Source: an uncultured Caulobacterales bacterium (GTDB lineage Bacteria > Pseudomonadota > Alphaproteobacteria > Caulobacterales > Caulobacteraceae). From it: a stretch of 35,091 nt of DNA. The stretch lies in assembly GCA_903851655.1 (NCBI GenBank), contig CAINOV010000139.1, positions 1 to 35,091 on the forward strand. The letters are read 5' to 3'. The notes below the pieces were generated by a model. That model did no database searches. It was not told where the DNA came from and saw nothing but the letters and a program-made list of their open reading frames with translations. Position 1 is the first letter of the stretch, and every line of letters starts with the position of its first letter. Position numbers and translations under genes: made by a program. Shown here one piece after another: positions 1 to 9,003 of the stretch.

Positions 1-234
1 ACGCGTCGTCATCCAGCCCTCGTGGCTGGCCGTGTCCGGCTGCCAGGCGGTTCCGGACGCCTCCCGCGCCATGGGGACCGGGGACAGGGCGGTCATGCGG
101 CCCATGGCCATGGGGTCGCCGTGCTCCATCCCGGGCATGTCGGCCATATCGGACATGTCGTGCGCCGGGGGGGGCGCCGACTGGGCGAGGGCCGGACCCG
201 TCGCAAGGCTCAGCAGCAGGCCGAAAAGTCCCAT
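1..234 (-). CDS. Met/His-rich exported protein, N-terminal fragment (copper-resistance-locus-like), truncated by window edge
   Basis: Minus-strand ATG at 234 reads MGLFGLLLSLATGPALAQSAPPPAHDMSDMADMPGMEHGDPMAMGRMTALSPVPMAREASGTAWQPDTASHEGWMTTR with no stop to position 1. It has a signal peptide followed by an HDM/MxxM-rich segment. An RBS-like GAGGCGG precedes the ATG. Absent from the ORF track because it has no stop in the window. Confidence 0.7.
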   Translation of the reverse strand, partial: MGLFGLLLSLATGPALAQSAPPPAHDMSDMADMPGMEHGDPMAMGRMTALSPVPMAREASGTAWQPDTASHEGWMTTR

Positions 235-239
235 CCGCC

Positions 240-2123
240 TCACGGCAGGATGACTTCCGGGTCCGGATCGGCGTCGAACAGTCGCGCCACATCGTCGGCG
301 CGCCGGTCCCGGGCCATGGACTGGTTGATGTAGCCCTTGTCCGTCAGCTCCCCCGAATGGGCGTGGGGCGCGTCCCGCTGGATCAGGGCGCGGGTGACCC
401 TGGCCGCACCGCCGCCAGCGTCCCGGTTGAGGGCCGAAAGGCCCGCCTGCACGGCCGCCTTCACCGCCGGATGATGCGCCAGAGCCGCGAGATCCGCTGC
501 CTCGTCCCCCGCCACGGCCCGGGCCCGGGCGAGGTTGAGGAACACCAGAAGCCCCACGCCGGTCTGACCCTCGCCGCACACCACGGCGTCGGCGGCGACC
601 CCGCCCAGCGCCGACAGCGCCGCCAGCCGCAGGGCGCCCGCCGCCACGAAGGTGCCGCTGGCCAGCTTGAAGTTCTCCACCAGCCGGCCGTCGAAGACGA
701 TGCCCAGCAGCGGGTCGTCCGGGTCCGCCAGCTTGGCCGCGTCGCCCAGGCGGTAATAGCCCTCCTCGTCGAGGCTGAGCGGGATCAACCCGCCGTCCGC
801 CCCGCGATAGCCCGGCGAGATCTGCGGTCCCTTCACCCGGACCTCGAGCTTCTCGCCCTCCGGCGCCAGCTTCACTGTCGTGCCCGGCGTCGGCAGGCCG
901 CAGAGCCCTGCCCGGGTGTTGATCCAGTGGACATTGCAGGCCGTGGGCCCGGTCTCCGTCGAGCCATAGCCCGCCGCAAAGGTGATCTGGGTTCCGGTCA
1001 GGCGGGCGGCGACGGCGCAGACCCGGTCACACACCGACTGGGGCAGGCCCGCGCCCCCGTACTGCAGAACCCGCACCCGGCTGAAGAAGGTCCGGGCCAG
1101 GGCCTCGTCCGCCTCCAGCGCATCGGCCAGCAGGGCCCAGCCGGCGGGCACCATGTTGTGATAGGTGGGCGCGATCTCCCGCAGATTGCGCAGGGTCTCG
1201 TCAAAGCGCCCCGCCACCGGCTGGCCGTGGTCGATATAGAGGGTCCCGCCCCGATGCACGACCATGTGCAGGATGGCGTTGGCGCCCAGGGAATGGCTCC
1301 ACGGCGCGGAATTCACCGCCACCGGGGGGTCGGGGTCCGCGTAGCAGGCCTCGATCTGGGCGGCGTTGAAGCTGACATTGGCGTGGCTGCAGATGACCGC
1401 CTTGGGCTTGCCGGTGGATCCGGAGGTGAGCAGCAGCTTGGCCGCCTGCTCCGGCCGGGCCAGATCGCCGGTCTCCGCCGCCGCGTCCAGCCTCGCAAGA
1501 TCCAGCTGCCCGGCCTGCAGGTTGTGGCTGGCGATCACCGGCAGGGCGCTCAGCACCGCGTCCCGGGCGACGGCCACGGCGGCGGCGGCCCCATCCTCCA
1601 CATAGACCGCCGCGGGACCGACCAGGGCCGCCGCATGGGCCAGCCGGGCCGGATCGGCGCCCGCCTGGCCGTACTGCGGCGACAGGGGCGCGATGGGGCA
1701 GCCGATGCGCATGGCCGCATAGGCGATCAGGGCATGGTCGACGGTGTTCCGGGCCAGGATCAGAAGCGGGCGGTCCGGACCCAGGCCCAGGGCCAGCAGG
1801 GCCGTGGCGAGGCGCGCGATCCGGCGCTGCGCCGCGGCGAAGGTCACGCTGCGCCAGCCCTCCCCGCCCTGGGCCGTGTCCCGCTCGGCGATCCACAGGC
1901 GGTCGGGGGCCGCCTGCGCCCAGTGGTCGAGGGCCGCGTTGGTGGTGGCGAACCGGTCCGACCAGGGGGTGGTGTTCAGCAGCACCAGGGCCCCGTCCGA
2001 CCGCGGGACGACCTCGAGGCTGCGCGGCGCGTAGCGGGGGTCGCGAAAGGGTGCGTCTCGCACCGGGCCGGGAGCTCGTTCGCCGTCCATGGGGGTTCCG
2101 GAGTCTGCGTCCGGACCCGCCAA
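240..2123 (-). CDS. fcs: Feruloyl-CoA synthase / AMP-dependent acyl-CoA synthetase (ANL superfamily)
   Basis: 627-aa ORF with ANL core motifs LLTSGSTGKPKAV and YGSTETGPT and the feruloyl-CoA synthase-like C-terminus GELTDKGYINQ. The true start may be an internal Met (MDGERAPG). Confidence 0.85.
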   Translation of the reverse strand: MAGPDADSGTPMDGERAPGPVRDAPFRDPRYAPRSLEVVPRSDGALVLLNTTPWSDRFATTNAALDHWAQAAPDRLWIAERDTAQGGEGWRSVTFAAAQRRIARLATALLALGLGPDRPLLILARNTVDHALIAYAAMRIGCPIAPLSPQYGQAGADPARLAHAAALVGPAAVYVEDGAAAAVAVARDAVLSALPVIASHNLQAGQLDLARLDAAAETGDLARPEQAAKLLLTSGSTGKPKAVICSHANVSFNAAQIEACYADPDPPVAVNSAPWSHSLGANAILHMVVHRGGTLYIDHGQPVAGRFDETLRNLREIAPTYHNMVPAGWALLADALEADEALARTFFSRVRVLQYGGAGLPQSVCDRVCAVAARLTGTQITFAAGYGSTETGPTACNVHWINTRAGLCGLPTPGTTVKLAPEGEKLEVRVKGPQISPGYRGADGGLIPLSLDEEGYYRLGDAAKLADPDDPLLGIVFDGRLVENFKLASGTFVAAGALRLAALSALGGVAADAVVCGEGQTGVGLLVFLNLARARAVAGDEAADLAALAHHPAVKAAVQAGLSALNRDAGGGAARVTRALIQRDAPHAHSGELTDKGYINQSMARDRRADDVARLFDADPDPEVILP

Positions 2124-2184
2124 TGGGGTCCGGTCTCTGAAGGATCGGCCTCTTCTATAGAACGGACCGGCGCCGGACGGTAAG

Positions 2185-2223
2185 CCCCCCTTGCCGCCCC
2201 CCCTTGTAGTCCCCCCTTGTCGT
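2185..2223. repeat. Three tandem 13-bp repeats (CCCCCCTTGNNGY) in the divergent intergenic region
   Basis: CCCCCCTTGCCGC / CCCCCCTTGTAGT / CCCCCCTTGTCGT starting at 2185, 2198 and 2211. The CCCCCCTTG core is identical in all three at exact 13-bp spacing. Confidence 0.8.
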
Positions 2224-2276
2224 CGGGGCGCAGCCCTCTAAGCTTGGCGCCAACAAGAGACTGCAGGGAGACGCCC

Positions 2277-3503
2277 ATGTCCATCCGTCCGGAAACCCTA
2301 GGCCTGTCGTCGGCGCGGCTAGCCCTGGCCGACCGCTTTTTCCAGGAGCGCTATGTGGACAAGGGACGGCTGAAGGGCCTCGCCTACGGGGTCTGGCGCG
2401 GCGGCCAACTGGCGCACATGGCCTGCCTCGGTCAGGCGGATGTGGAGCGCAACGTCCCGATCCGCGACGACACCATCTACCGCATCTATTCCATGACCAA
2501 GCCCATTGCGTCCGTGGCCCTGATGATGCTGGTGGAGGAGGCGAAGATCGCCCTGGACGATCCGGTGCATCGCTATATCCCGTCGTGGAAGTCCCTGGGC
2601 GTCTATGTGAACGGCCTGCCGGGCGAGTATGTCACCCGGCCGGTGGAGCGGCCGATGCAGGTGGTCGACCTGCTGCGCCACACCTCGGGCCTGACATACG
2701 GCTTCCAGAACCGCACCACCGTGGATGCGGCCTATCGCAAGGCCCATATCGGCGTGATCGGCAAGACCGTGGGGCTGGACGATCTGGTGGAGACGCTGGC
2801 CTCCATCCCGCTCGAGTTTTCGCCGGGAACCGCCTGGAACTATTCGGTGTCCACCGACATCGTCGGCTATCTGGTGCAGAAGGTCTCCGGCCAGAAGCTG
2901 GAGGATTTCCTGGAGGAGCGGATCTTCCGCCCCCTGGGCATGGTCGACACCGGCTTCATGGTGCCGCCGGAAAAGCAGGCGCGATTCGCCGCCTGCTACG
3001 CCCGCGGCCCCGGCGGGATCGTTCTGCAGGACGACCCGGCGCGCAGCCCCTATCTGGAGCCGCCGGTGCTCGTGTCCGGCGGCGGCGGCCTGGTCTCGAC
3101 CTTCGACGACTACATGCGCTTCTGCCGGATGATCCTCGGCCGCGGGACCCTGGACGGGCATCAGTACATCAGCCCCAAGACCCTGGCCCTGATGGGCGCC
3201 AACCATCTGCCGGGGGGCAAGGACCTGGCGGCGTGCTCCCAGTCCCTGTTCAGCGAGGCGACCTATGCCGGCGTCGGGTTCGGCCTCGGCTTCGCCACGA
3301 CGACCAACCCCGCCGCGACCCTGATCCCGGCCAGCGCCGGCGACCTTTGGTGGGGCGGCGCCGCGTCGACGGCCTTCTGGGTGGACCCGGCGGAGGACCT
3401 GGCCGTGGTTCTGATGACCCAGCTGATGCCGTCGGGCGCCTATCCCATCCGCCGGGAGCTGCGCACCCTGGTCTATTCCGCCTTCACCGAAAGCCGGATC
3501 TAG
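2277..3503 (+). CDS. Serine hydrolase, class C beta-lactamase/EstB-like family
   Basis: SMTK (SxxK) nucleophile motif, LLRHTSGLTYG, NYSVSTDIVGYLV and WWGGAASTAFWVDP. Start set at the ATG at 2277 (MSIRPETLGLSSARL), preceded by an AGGGAG-like RBS. Confidence 0.88.
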   Translation: MSIRPETLGLSSARLALADRFFQERYVDKGRLKGLAYGVWRGGQLAHMACLGQADVERNVPIRDDTIYRIYSMTKPIASVALMMLVEEAKIALDDPVHRYIPSWKSLGVYVNGLPGEYVTRPVERPMQVVDLLRHTSGLTYGFQNRTTVDAAYRKAHIGVIGKTVGLDDLVETLASIPLEFSPGTAWNYSVSTDIVGYLVQKVSGQKLEDFLEERIFRPLGMVDTGFMVPPEKQARFAACYARGPGGIVLQDDPARSPYLEPPVLVSGGGGLVSTFDDYMRFCRMILGRGTLDGHQYISPKTLALMGANHLPGGKDLAACSQSLFSEATYAGVGFGLGFATTTNPAATLIPASAGDLWWGGAASTAFWVDPAEDLAVVLMTQLMPSGAYPIRRELRTLVYSAFTESRI

Positions 3504-4309
3504 TCCGCGCCCCGGCGGATCCGGGCCACGATCTCCTTGGCGAGGCGGGCGGCGACCTTGGCCGTGGTCCCGTTCACGTCCCGCCCGGGGGACAGCTCCA
3601 CGATATCGGCGCCCACCACCTGACCCGGCAGGGCGTCGATGATCCGCAGCGCCTCCCGCACCGTCAGACCGCCGGGCTCGTGGTGATTCACACCGGGGGC
3701 GAAGGCGGGATCCAGCCCGTCGAGATCGAAGGACAGATAGACCGGTCCGTCCCCCAGGGCGGCGATGGCCACCAGGGCCGAGTCGATATCGTCCGGCGGA
3801 TAGGTCCGCACGCCGAACCGCTCGGCCTGGGCCCGCAGGTGCGGCGTGTCGGCGCGGATGCCGATCTGCAGCAGCCGGCGCGCCAGCCCCTGCTCCATGA
3901 TCCGGGCGAAGGGCGAGGCGTGGCTGAGGGGATCCCCCTCGAAGTCGTCGTAGAGGTCCGGGTGGGCGTCCACATGCACGATGCGCACGCCGGGCCAGCG
4001 GGCGGCCACGGCGCGCATCACGGGAAAGGTGACGGCGTGATCGCCGCCCAGGGTCAGGAGGGCGTCGCCGCTGTCCAGCACCGCGGTCGCGGCCGCGGTG
4101 ATCCGGTCCGCATCATCGGCGTCGCCGGCCAGATGGCAGTCCCCGTGGTCGTGCAGGACCGCCGGGTCCAGCACGTCGGTCAGATCCGAGGCGAACCGGT
4201 TGCCGGCGTCATCCTGCAGCGCCGCGCGGATCGCCGCCGGGGCCCTTGCCGGCCCCCTGGCGTGTGAGGAGTGGTCGTCCCAGCCGACGCCCAGAAGCCC
4301 AGTCCGCAT
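3500..4309 (-). CDS. Arginase/agmatinase family ureohydrolase
   Basis: Metal-binding motifs LGGDHAVTFP, HVDAHPDLYDD and SFDLDGLDPAFAPGV. Substrate (agmatine, arginine or other guanidino compound) cannot be assigned from sequence alone. Confidence 0.88.
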   Translation of the reverse strand: MRTGLLGVGWDDHSSHARGPARAPAAIRAALQDDAGNRFASDLTDVLDPAVLHDHGDCHLAGDADDADRITAAATAVLDSGDALLTLGGDHAVTFPVMRAVAARWPGVRIVHVDAHPDLYDDFEGDPLSHASPFARIMEQGLARRLLQIGIRADTPHLRAQAERFGVRTYPPDDIDSALVAIAALGDGPVYLSFDLDGLDPAFAPGVNHHEPGGLTVREALRIIDALPGQVVGADIVELSPGRDVNGTTAKVAARLAKEIVARIRRGAD

Positions 4310-4382
4310 CCGCGTCTCTCCGGTTCCGGTTCAGACGGTGCGGCGGCGGCGCAGGAATGTCCAGCCCGGCGCCGGACCCGGA

Positions 4383-4760
4383 TCAGCTGCGGAAGGTCAG
4401 GTAGCCCCGTTCGACCATGCGGCGCATGCCCTCATAGGCTTCGGACAGCTCCTCGAAACTGCGGCGCAGCTCGGCCAGCCGGGCGGTGCGCTCGGCGGGC
4501 ACGGCGAGACCCGCGCTGGTCGCAGCCAGGGCCTCGGCCACCCAGTTGGCCCGGGCCTGGGCGCAGGCCACGGCCAGCCGCTGGAACACCTGGGCGTCTA
4601 CGGGACCGACCATCTGGCCGATCACCTCGCGGTTGCAGGCATAGGCGGTGTAGTCGATCTTCTCCAGCTGTCCGCGCATGCGTCGCTGGGCGGCCGGATC
4701 TTCCGAGCTTTCGGGCTGGAAGTGATCGCTGCGCTTCATCGTGGTGCTGTATTGGGCCAT
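4383..4760 (-). CDS. Conserved hypothetical protein (125 aa, predicted mostly helical)
   Basis: Clean ORF MAQYSTTMKRSDHFQPESSED... ending LTFRS, located between gmk and the ureohydrolase on the same strand. No family recognised. Confidence 0.65.
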   Translation of the reverse strand: MAQYSTTMKRSDHFQPESSEDPAAQRRMRGQLEKIDYTAYACNREVIGQMVGPVDAQVFQRLAVACAQARANWVAEALAATSAGLAVPAERTARLAELRRSFEELSEAYEGMRRMVERGYLTFRS

Positions 4761-4840
4761 GTCCGCGCCTTTCCGGCGTTTTCTCAGGCCCTCAGCATGG
4801 CACAGCGGGCTTAATCAGGGGTTTAGCCCGAATCGGACGG

Positions 4841-5488
4841 TCAGACGCGCCCGGCCATCACCCCGGCGACGAAGGCGTCCAGACCCGGCAGCCGCCGACG
4901 GCGCAGCTGCTCGCCCTGATAGATGCGCCGCAGCTGTTCGTAGGCGCGGTCGAAATCATCATTGACGATCACATAATCGTACTCGGCGTAGTGGGCGATC
5001 TCCTCCGTCGCCCGGGTCAGGCGCCGCTCGATCACCTCCGCGCTGTCCTGGGCGCGACCCTGCAGACGGGCGCGCAGGGCGGGCAGGTCCGGCGGCAGGA
5101 TGAAGACCCGGACCGCATCCTCCGCCGCCCGGTCGGTGATCTGACGCCCCCCCTGCCAGTCGATGTCGAACACCAGATCGCGTCCGGACTCCAGCGCCGC
5201 CAGCACCGGGGCGCGCAGAGTGCCATAGCGGTGGTCGTGCACGTCGGCCCATTCGAGGAAGGCGTCCTCGGCGATCAGTTCGGCGAACCGGTCCGGCGAA
5301 ACGAAGTGGTACTCCACCCCGTCCGTTTCCCCCGGCCGCGGCGCGCGGGTGGTGCAGGACACCGACAGGCCCAGGTGATCGTGCTCCGCGATCAGCCGGC
5401 GGGAGAGCGAGCTCTTCCCCGCGCCGGACGGGCTGGAGATCACCAGCATCAGGCCGCGGCGGGCAAGGGTGTCCGTCCTACTCGACAT
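4841..5488 (-). CDS. gmk: Guanylate kinase
   Basis: P-loop ISSPSGAGKSSLSRRL, SVSCTTRAPRPGETDGVEYHFV and VFDIDWQGGRQI. Confidence 0.96.
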   Translation of the reverse strand: MSSRTDTLARRGLMLVISSPSGAGKSSLSRRLIAEHDHLGLSVSCTTRAPRPGETDGVEYHFVSPDRFAELIAEDAFLEWADVHDHRYGTLRAPVLAALESGRDLVFDIDWQGGRQITDRAAEDAVRVFILPPDLPALRARLQGRAQDSAEVIERRLTRATEEIAHYAEYDYVIVNDDFDRAYEQLRRIYQGEQLRRRRLPGLDAFVAGVMAGRV

Positions 5489-6362
5489 TCTGGATCTGCT
5501 CGCGGAACTGCTCGATGGTGGCCTTCAGCTCCAGCCCGATGGCGGTCAGGGCTACCGTCGCGGACTTGGAGCACAGGGTGTTGGTCTCGCGCATGAACTC
5601 CTGGATCAGGAAGTCGAGACGCCGTCCCGCCGCCGCCTCCCCCGTCAGCAGGCCCCGGGCGGCGGCGATGTGCGCGGCCAGACGGTCCAGCTCCTCGCGC
5701 ACATCGGCCTTGCCGGCCATGATCGCGGCCTCGGCTACGATGCGCTCCTCCAGCGGGCGAGGGTCGGCGACCAGCTCGGCCATGCGCCGCTCGAACCGCT
5801 CGCGGATGGCCAGGGGCTGGGCCGCGGCCTCGGTCTCGGCCTGGGCGGTCAGGGCGGCGATGCGGTCCACCTGGCCGGTCAGCACCGGCGCCAGGGCCGC
5901 GCCCTCCGCCAGACGGGACGCCGCCAGACCGTCGAGCACGGCCAGCACCGACTGGCCCATGGCCGCCTCCACCGCGGCGCGGTCCTCGGGCGTATCGGTC
6001 TCCTCGGTCGCCTCGATGACCCCGCGGACCGCCAGGAGGCCGTCCAGCCGCGGCCGGTCGACCCCCGGGCGTTCGCCATAGTCCGCCGCCAGCCGGACCA
6101 GCTGGTCGAGGAGGTCGGTATTGATCCGCAAGCCGCCGCCGGCGTCGGCCCGCTTCGCCTGCACCGCCACCTGGATCTGGCCGCGGCTGAACCGCGCCTG
6201 GGCGGCGTCGCGGACGACGCGCTCCAGGCCGTCGAAGCCGCCCGGCCCGCGGTACCGGGCCTCGAGATTGCGGCCGTTGACCGAGCGCGCCTCCACCGAC
6301 CAGGACCAGAGCCCCAGCGCGCCCTCGACCCGGGCGAAACCGGTCATGCCTGACAGCGCCAT
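5478..6362 (-). CDS. yicC: YicC family endoribonuclease/stress-induced protein
   Basis: N-term MALSGMTGFARVEG (start at the internal Met at 6362), VEARSVNGRNLEARYR, and C-term KADVREELDRLAAHI...FLIQEFMRETNTLCSKS. Overlaps the gmk start by 11 nt. Confidence 0.93.
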   Translation of the reverse strand: MALSGMTGFARVEGALGLWSWSVEARSVNGRNLEARYRGPGGFDGLERVVRDAAQARFSRGQIQVAVQAKRADAGGGLRINTDLLDQLVRLAADYGERPGVDRPRLDGLLAVRGVIEATEETDTPEDRAAVEAAMGQSVLAVLDGLAASRLAEGAALAPVLTGQVDRIAALTAQAETEAAAQPLAIRERFERRMAELVADPRPLEERIVAEAAIMAGKADVREELDRLAAHIAAARGLLTGEAAAGRRLDFLIQEFMRETNTLCSKSATVALTAIGLELKATIEQFREQIQNVE

Positions 6363-6364
6363 CC

Positions 6365-7453
6365 TCAGCGGGTCCTTCCAAGGGTGGGGCGAAGGCCCGC
6401 GGTCGCAGGGGCCGGCGTCGGCTGGCGGCTCTTTTCGATGGCCCGCCATTTGGCCACGTTGCGCTCGTGCTCTTCCAAGGTCGAGGCGAAGGCCGCGCCG
6501 CCGGTTCCGTCGGCGACAAAGTAGATCTCGGTGGTGTGCGGCGGATCCAGCACGGCGGCGATGGACTCCCGACCGGGATTGGCGATGGCCGTGGGCGGAA
6601 GCCCCGGATGCAGATAAGTGTTGTAGGGGGTGTCCGCCGCCAGCTCCGACGCCCGGATCCCGTGGCCGAGCGGCAGGCCGCCGGTGACGCCATAGATCAC
6701 GGTCGGGTCCGCATCGAGCTTCATGCCCAGCCGCAGCCGGTTGATGTAGACCGCCGCCACCCGCGGCCGGTCGGACTCCCGCGCGGTCTCCTTCTCGACG
6801 ATGGAGGCCAGGATCACCGCCTCCTCCGGCGAGTGGATGGGCAGGTTGGGCTGGCGCTTGGCCCAGAACTGGCCTAGCTGGCGGTCCATGGCGGCGGTCA
6901 TCCGCTGCACCACCGCCGCCCGGGTCTCGCCGCGGGTGACGTCATAGGTCTCCGGCAGGAGCGTGCCCTCCTGCAGCTCCGGCGTGGGTCCGGTGAGCAC
7001 GTCGGTGTGGTCGAGAATGTCGGCCACCTGCTTGGCGCTGGCGCCCTCGGGGATGGTCACATGGTGATGGACGATGTCGCCGTTGCGCAGCTTGCCCAGG
7101 ATCAGGGACACCGAGGCCTGCGACGGGATCAGATACTCCCCCGACTTGATCCGGTGGGCCGAGCCGGTGATTTCCGCCAGCGCGATGAACACCGGCGCAT
7201 TGGGGATCACGTGGGACGAGGACAGCTCGCCGGCGATCTCGGCCAGGCCCGCGCCCTTGCGCAGGATCACCGTGGTGCCCGGCTGTCCCTGCGCGGCCCG
7301 CGGCCCGGCGGCGTAGTAGGCGAACAGCCCGCCGGCGGCGATCAGGGCGGCGATGACGGTGAAGGTCACCACGCCGCTCGCCAATCCCGCGAGGAAGCCG
7401 CGGCCCGGCGGTCGGCCCGCCGGCGGCCAGGACGAGGATCGGCCGCCGCTCAC
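6365..7453 (-). CDS. mltG: Endolytic transglycosylase MltG
   Basis: N-terminal TM segment, LysM-like region, and YceG/MltG motifs VILASIVEKETARESDRPRVAAVYINRLRLGMKLDADPTVIYG and YNTYLHPGLPPTAIANPG. The GTG start overlaps the fabF stop (GTGA). Confidence 0.95.
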   Translation of the reverse strand: MSGGRSSSWPPAGRPPGRGFLAGLASGVVTFTVIAALIAAGGLFAYYAAGPRAAQGQPGTTVILRKGAGLAEIAGELSSSHVIPNAPVFIALAEITGSAHRIKSGEYLIPSQASVSLILGKLRNGDIVHHHVTIPEGASAKQVADILDHTDVLTGPTPELQEGTLLPETYDVTRGETRAAVVQRMTAAMDRQLGQFWAKRQPNLPIHSPEEAVILASIVEKETARESDRPRVAAVYINRLRLGMKLDADPTVIYGVTGGLPLGHGIRASELAADTPYNTYLHPGLPPTAIANPGRESIAAVLDPPHTTEIYFVADGTGGAAFASTLEEHERNVAKWRAIEKSRQPTPAPATAGLRPTLGRTR

Positions 7454-8733
7454 GAGACCTTGCCAAGCAGCAACGAGGCGTTGGTGCCGCCGAACCCGAA
7501 GCTGTTGGACAGGGCGACATCGATGCGCATCGGCTTGGCCGTGTAGGGCACCAGGTCGATGGCCGTCTCCACCGACGGGTTGTCGAGATTGATGGTGGGC
7601 GGGGCGATCTGGTCGCGGATCGCCAGGGCGGTGAAGGCCGCCTCGATGGCCCCGGCGGCGCCCAACAGGTGCCCGGTGGCGCCCTTGGTCGCCGACATGG
7701 TGGTCTTGCCGGCGGCGTTGCCCAGCAGCCGCTCCACCGCGCCCAGCTCGATCTCGTCGCCGACGGGGGTGGAGGTGCCGTGGGCGTTCACATAGTCGAT
7801 GTCGGCGGCGGTCAGCTTGGCGTCGCGCAGGGACGCCTGCATGGCGCGGAAGCCCCCGTCCCCGTCCAGGGCCGGCGAGGTGATGTGGTAGGCGTCGCCG
7901 GACAGGCCGTAGCCCAGCACCTCGGCGTAGATCTTGGCCCCGCGGGCCTTGGCGTGCTCGTACTCCTCCAGCACCAGAACGCCGGCGCCCTCGCCCATCA
8001 CGAAGCCGTCCCGGTCCTTGTCATAGGGGCGCGAGGCGCGGGTGGGCGCGTCGTTGAAGCCCGTCGACATGGCGCGGCAGGCGATGAAGCCGGCGATGCC
8101 CAGCTTGCAGATCGCCGCCTCTGCGCCGCCGGCGATCATCACGTCGGCGTCCCCGTACTTGATCAGCCGGGTGGCGTCGCCGATGGCGTGCGCGCCCGTG
8201 GCGCAGGCGGTGACCACCGAATGGTTCGGCCCCTTGAAGCCATAACGGATCGACACGTGGCCCGAGCAGAGATTGATCAGGGCCGAGGGAATGAAGAACG
8301 GACTGATTCGCCGGGGGCCCTTGGCCTCGAGCTCCACCGCCGTGTCGGCGATGGTGCCCAGGCCGCCGATGCCGGAGCCGATGATGACCCCGGTCCGCTC
8401 CCGGCTCTCCTCGTCCTCGGGCGTCCAGCCCGAGTCCTCCACCGCCTCGACGGCGGCGGCGATGCCGTAGATGATGAAGTCGTCCATGCGGCGCAGCTCC
8501 CGCGCCGGCAGGATGCTTTCCGGCTCGAACAGACCCTCCATGCCCGGCGCGCCGCCGCCGCGGCCATCGGCCATGGGGACTTCGCAGGCCACCTGGCAGG
8601 CATAGCCCTCGGTGTCGAAGGCGGTGATGGGCCCCGCCCCGGACTCGCCGGCCAGCAGTCGCTTCCAGCTCAGCTCGCGCCCGGCCGCCAGCGGCGTGAC
8701 AAGGCCAATTCCGGTGATCACGACACGACGCAT
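7450..8733 (-). CDS. fabF: 3-oxoacyl-[acyl-carrier-protein] synthase II
   Basis: MRRVVITGIGLVTPLA start (internal Met at 8733), active-site VVTACATGAHAIGDA, NAHGTSTPVGDEIE, KGATGHLLGAAGAIEA and NSFGFGGTNASLLL. Confidence 0.96.
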   Translation of the reverse strand: MRRVVITGIGLVTPLAAGRELSWKRLLAGESGAGPITAFDTEGYACQVACEVPMADGRGGGAPGMEGLFEPESILPARELRRMDDFIIYGIAAAVEAVEDSGWTPEDEESRERTGVIIGSGIGGLGTIADTAVELEAKGPRRISPFFIPSALINLCSGHVSIRYGFKGPNHSVVTACATGAHAIGDATRLIKYGDADVMIAGGAEAAICKLGIAGFIACRAMSTGFNDAPTRASRPYDKDRDGFVMGEGAGVLVLEEYEHAKARGAKIYAEVLGYGLSGDAYHITSPALDGDGGFRAMQASLRDAKLTAADIDYVNAHGTSTPVGDEIELGAVERLLGNAAGKTTMSATKGATGHLLGAAGAIEAAFTALAIRDQIAPPTINLDNPSVETAIDLVPYTAKPMRIDVALSNSFGFGGTNASLLLGKVS

Positions 8734-8880
8734 CGGCAAGAAATCCCTGAACTCGATTCCCACGGTCTGAGCCCGCAGTGTGGCGCCAGATCCGGCAACT
8801 TCCCAGAGCTGGACGCCGCCGCACGGCGGGACAAGCGGAGAATCCGCCGCCCCGGCCTCCTGTTACCAGACCCGGGGGGC

Positions 8881-8935
8881 AAAAACAGCTTCGGCGCGCC
8901 ACGTATGTCGAAGGGACACAAGCGTAGCGCGCCGA
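8881..8935 (-). terminator. Predicted intrinsic terminator downstream of acpP
   Basis: On the minus strand, TCGGCGCGC-T-ACG-CT-TGTGTC-CCTTC-GACATA-CGT-G-GCGCGCCGA folds as a long hairpin (9-bp perfect outer stem), followed by AGCTGTTTTTG. Confidence 0.6.
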
Positions 8936-9003
8936 TATTCAGCCCTGACGGGCGGGGAGACCGCGCGGCGACGCCGGACAGCCTCCCGATCAGTCCGTCC
9001 GGA

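Noticed and set aside
357-2183. 608-aa plus-strand ORF antisense to fcs
   Set aside because: Arg/Gly/Pro-rich shadow ORF typical of high-GC DNA. The minus strand encodes a clear ANL enzyme.
4806-4830. CGGGCT...AGCCCG inverted repeat downstream of gmk
   Set aside because: Short imperfect stem with no clear T-run. Insufficient to call a terminator.
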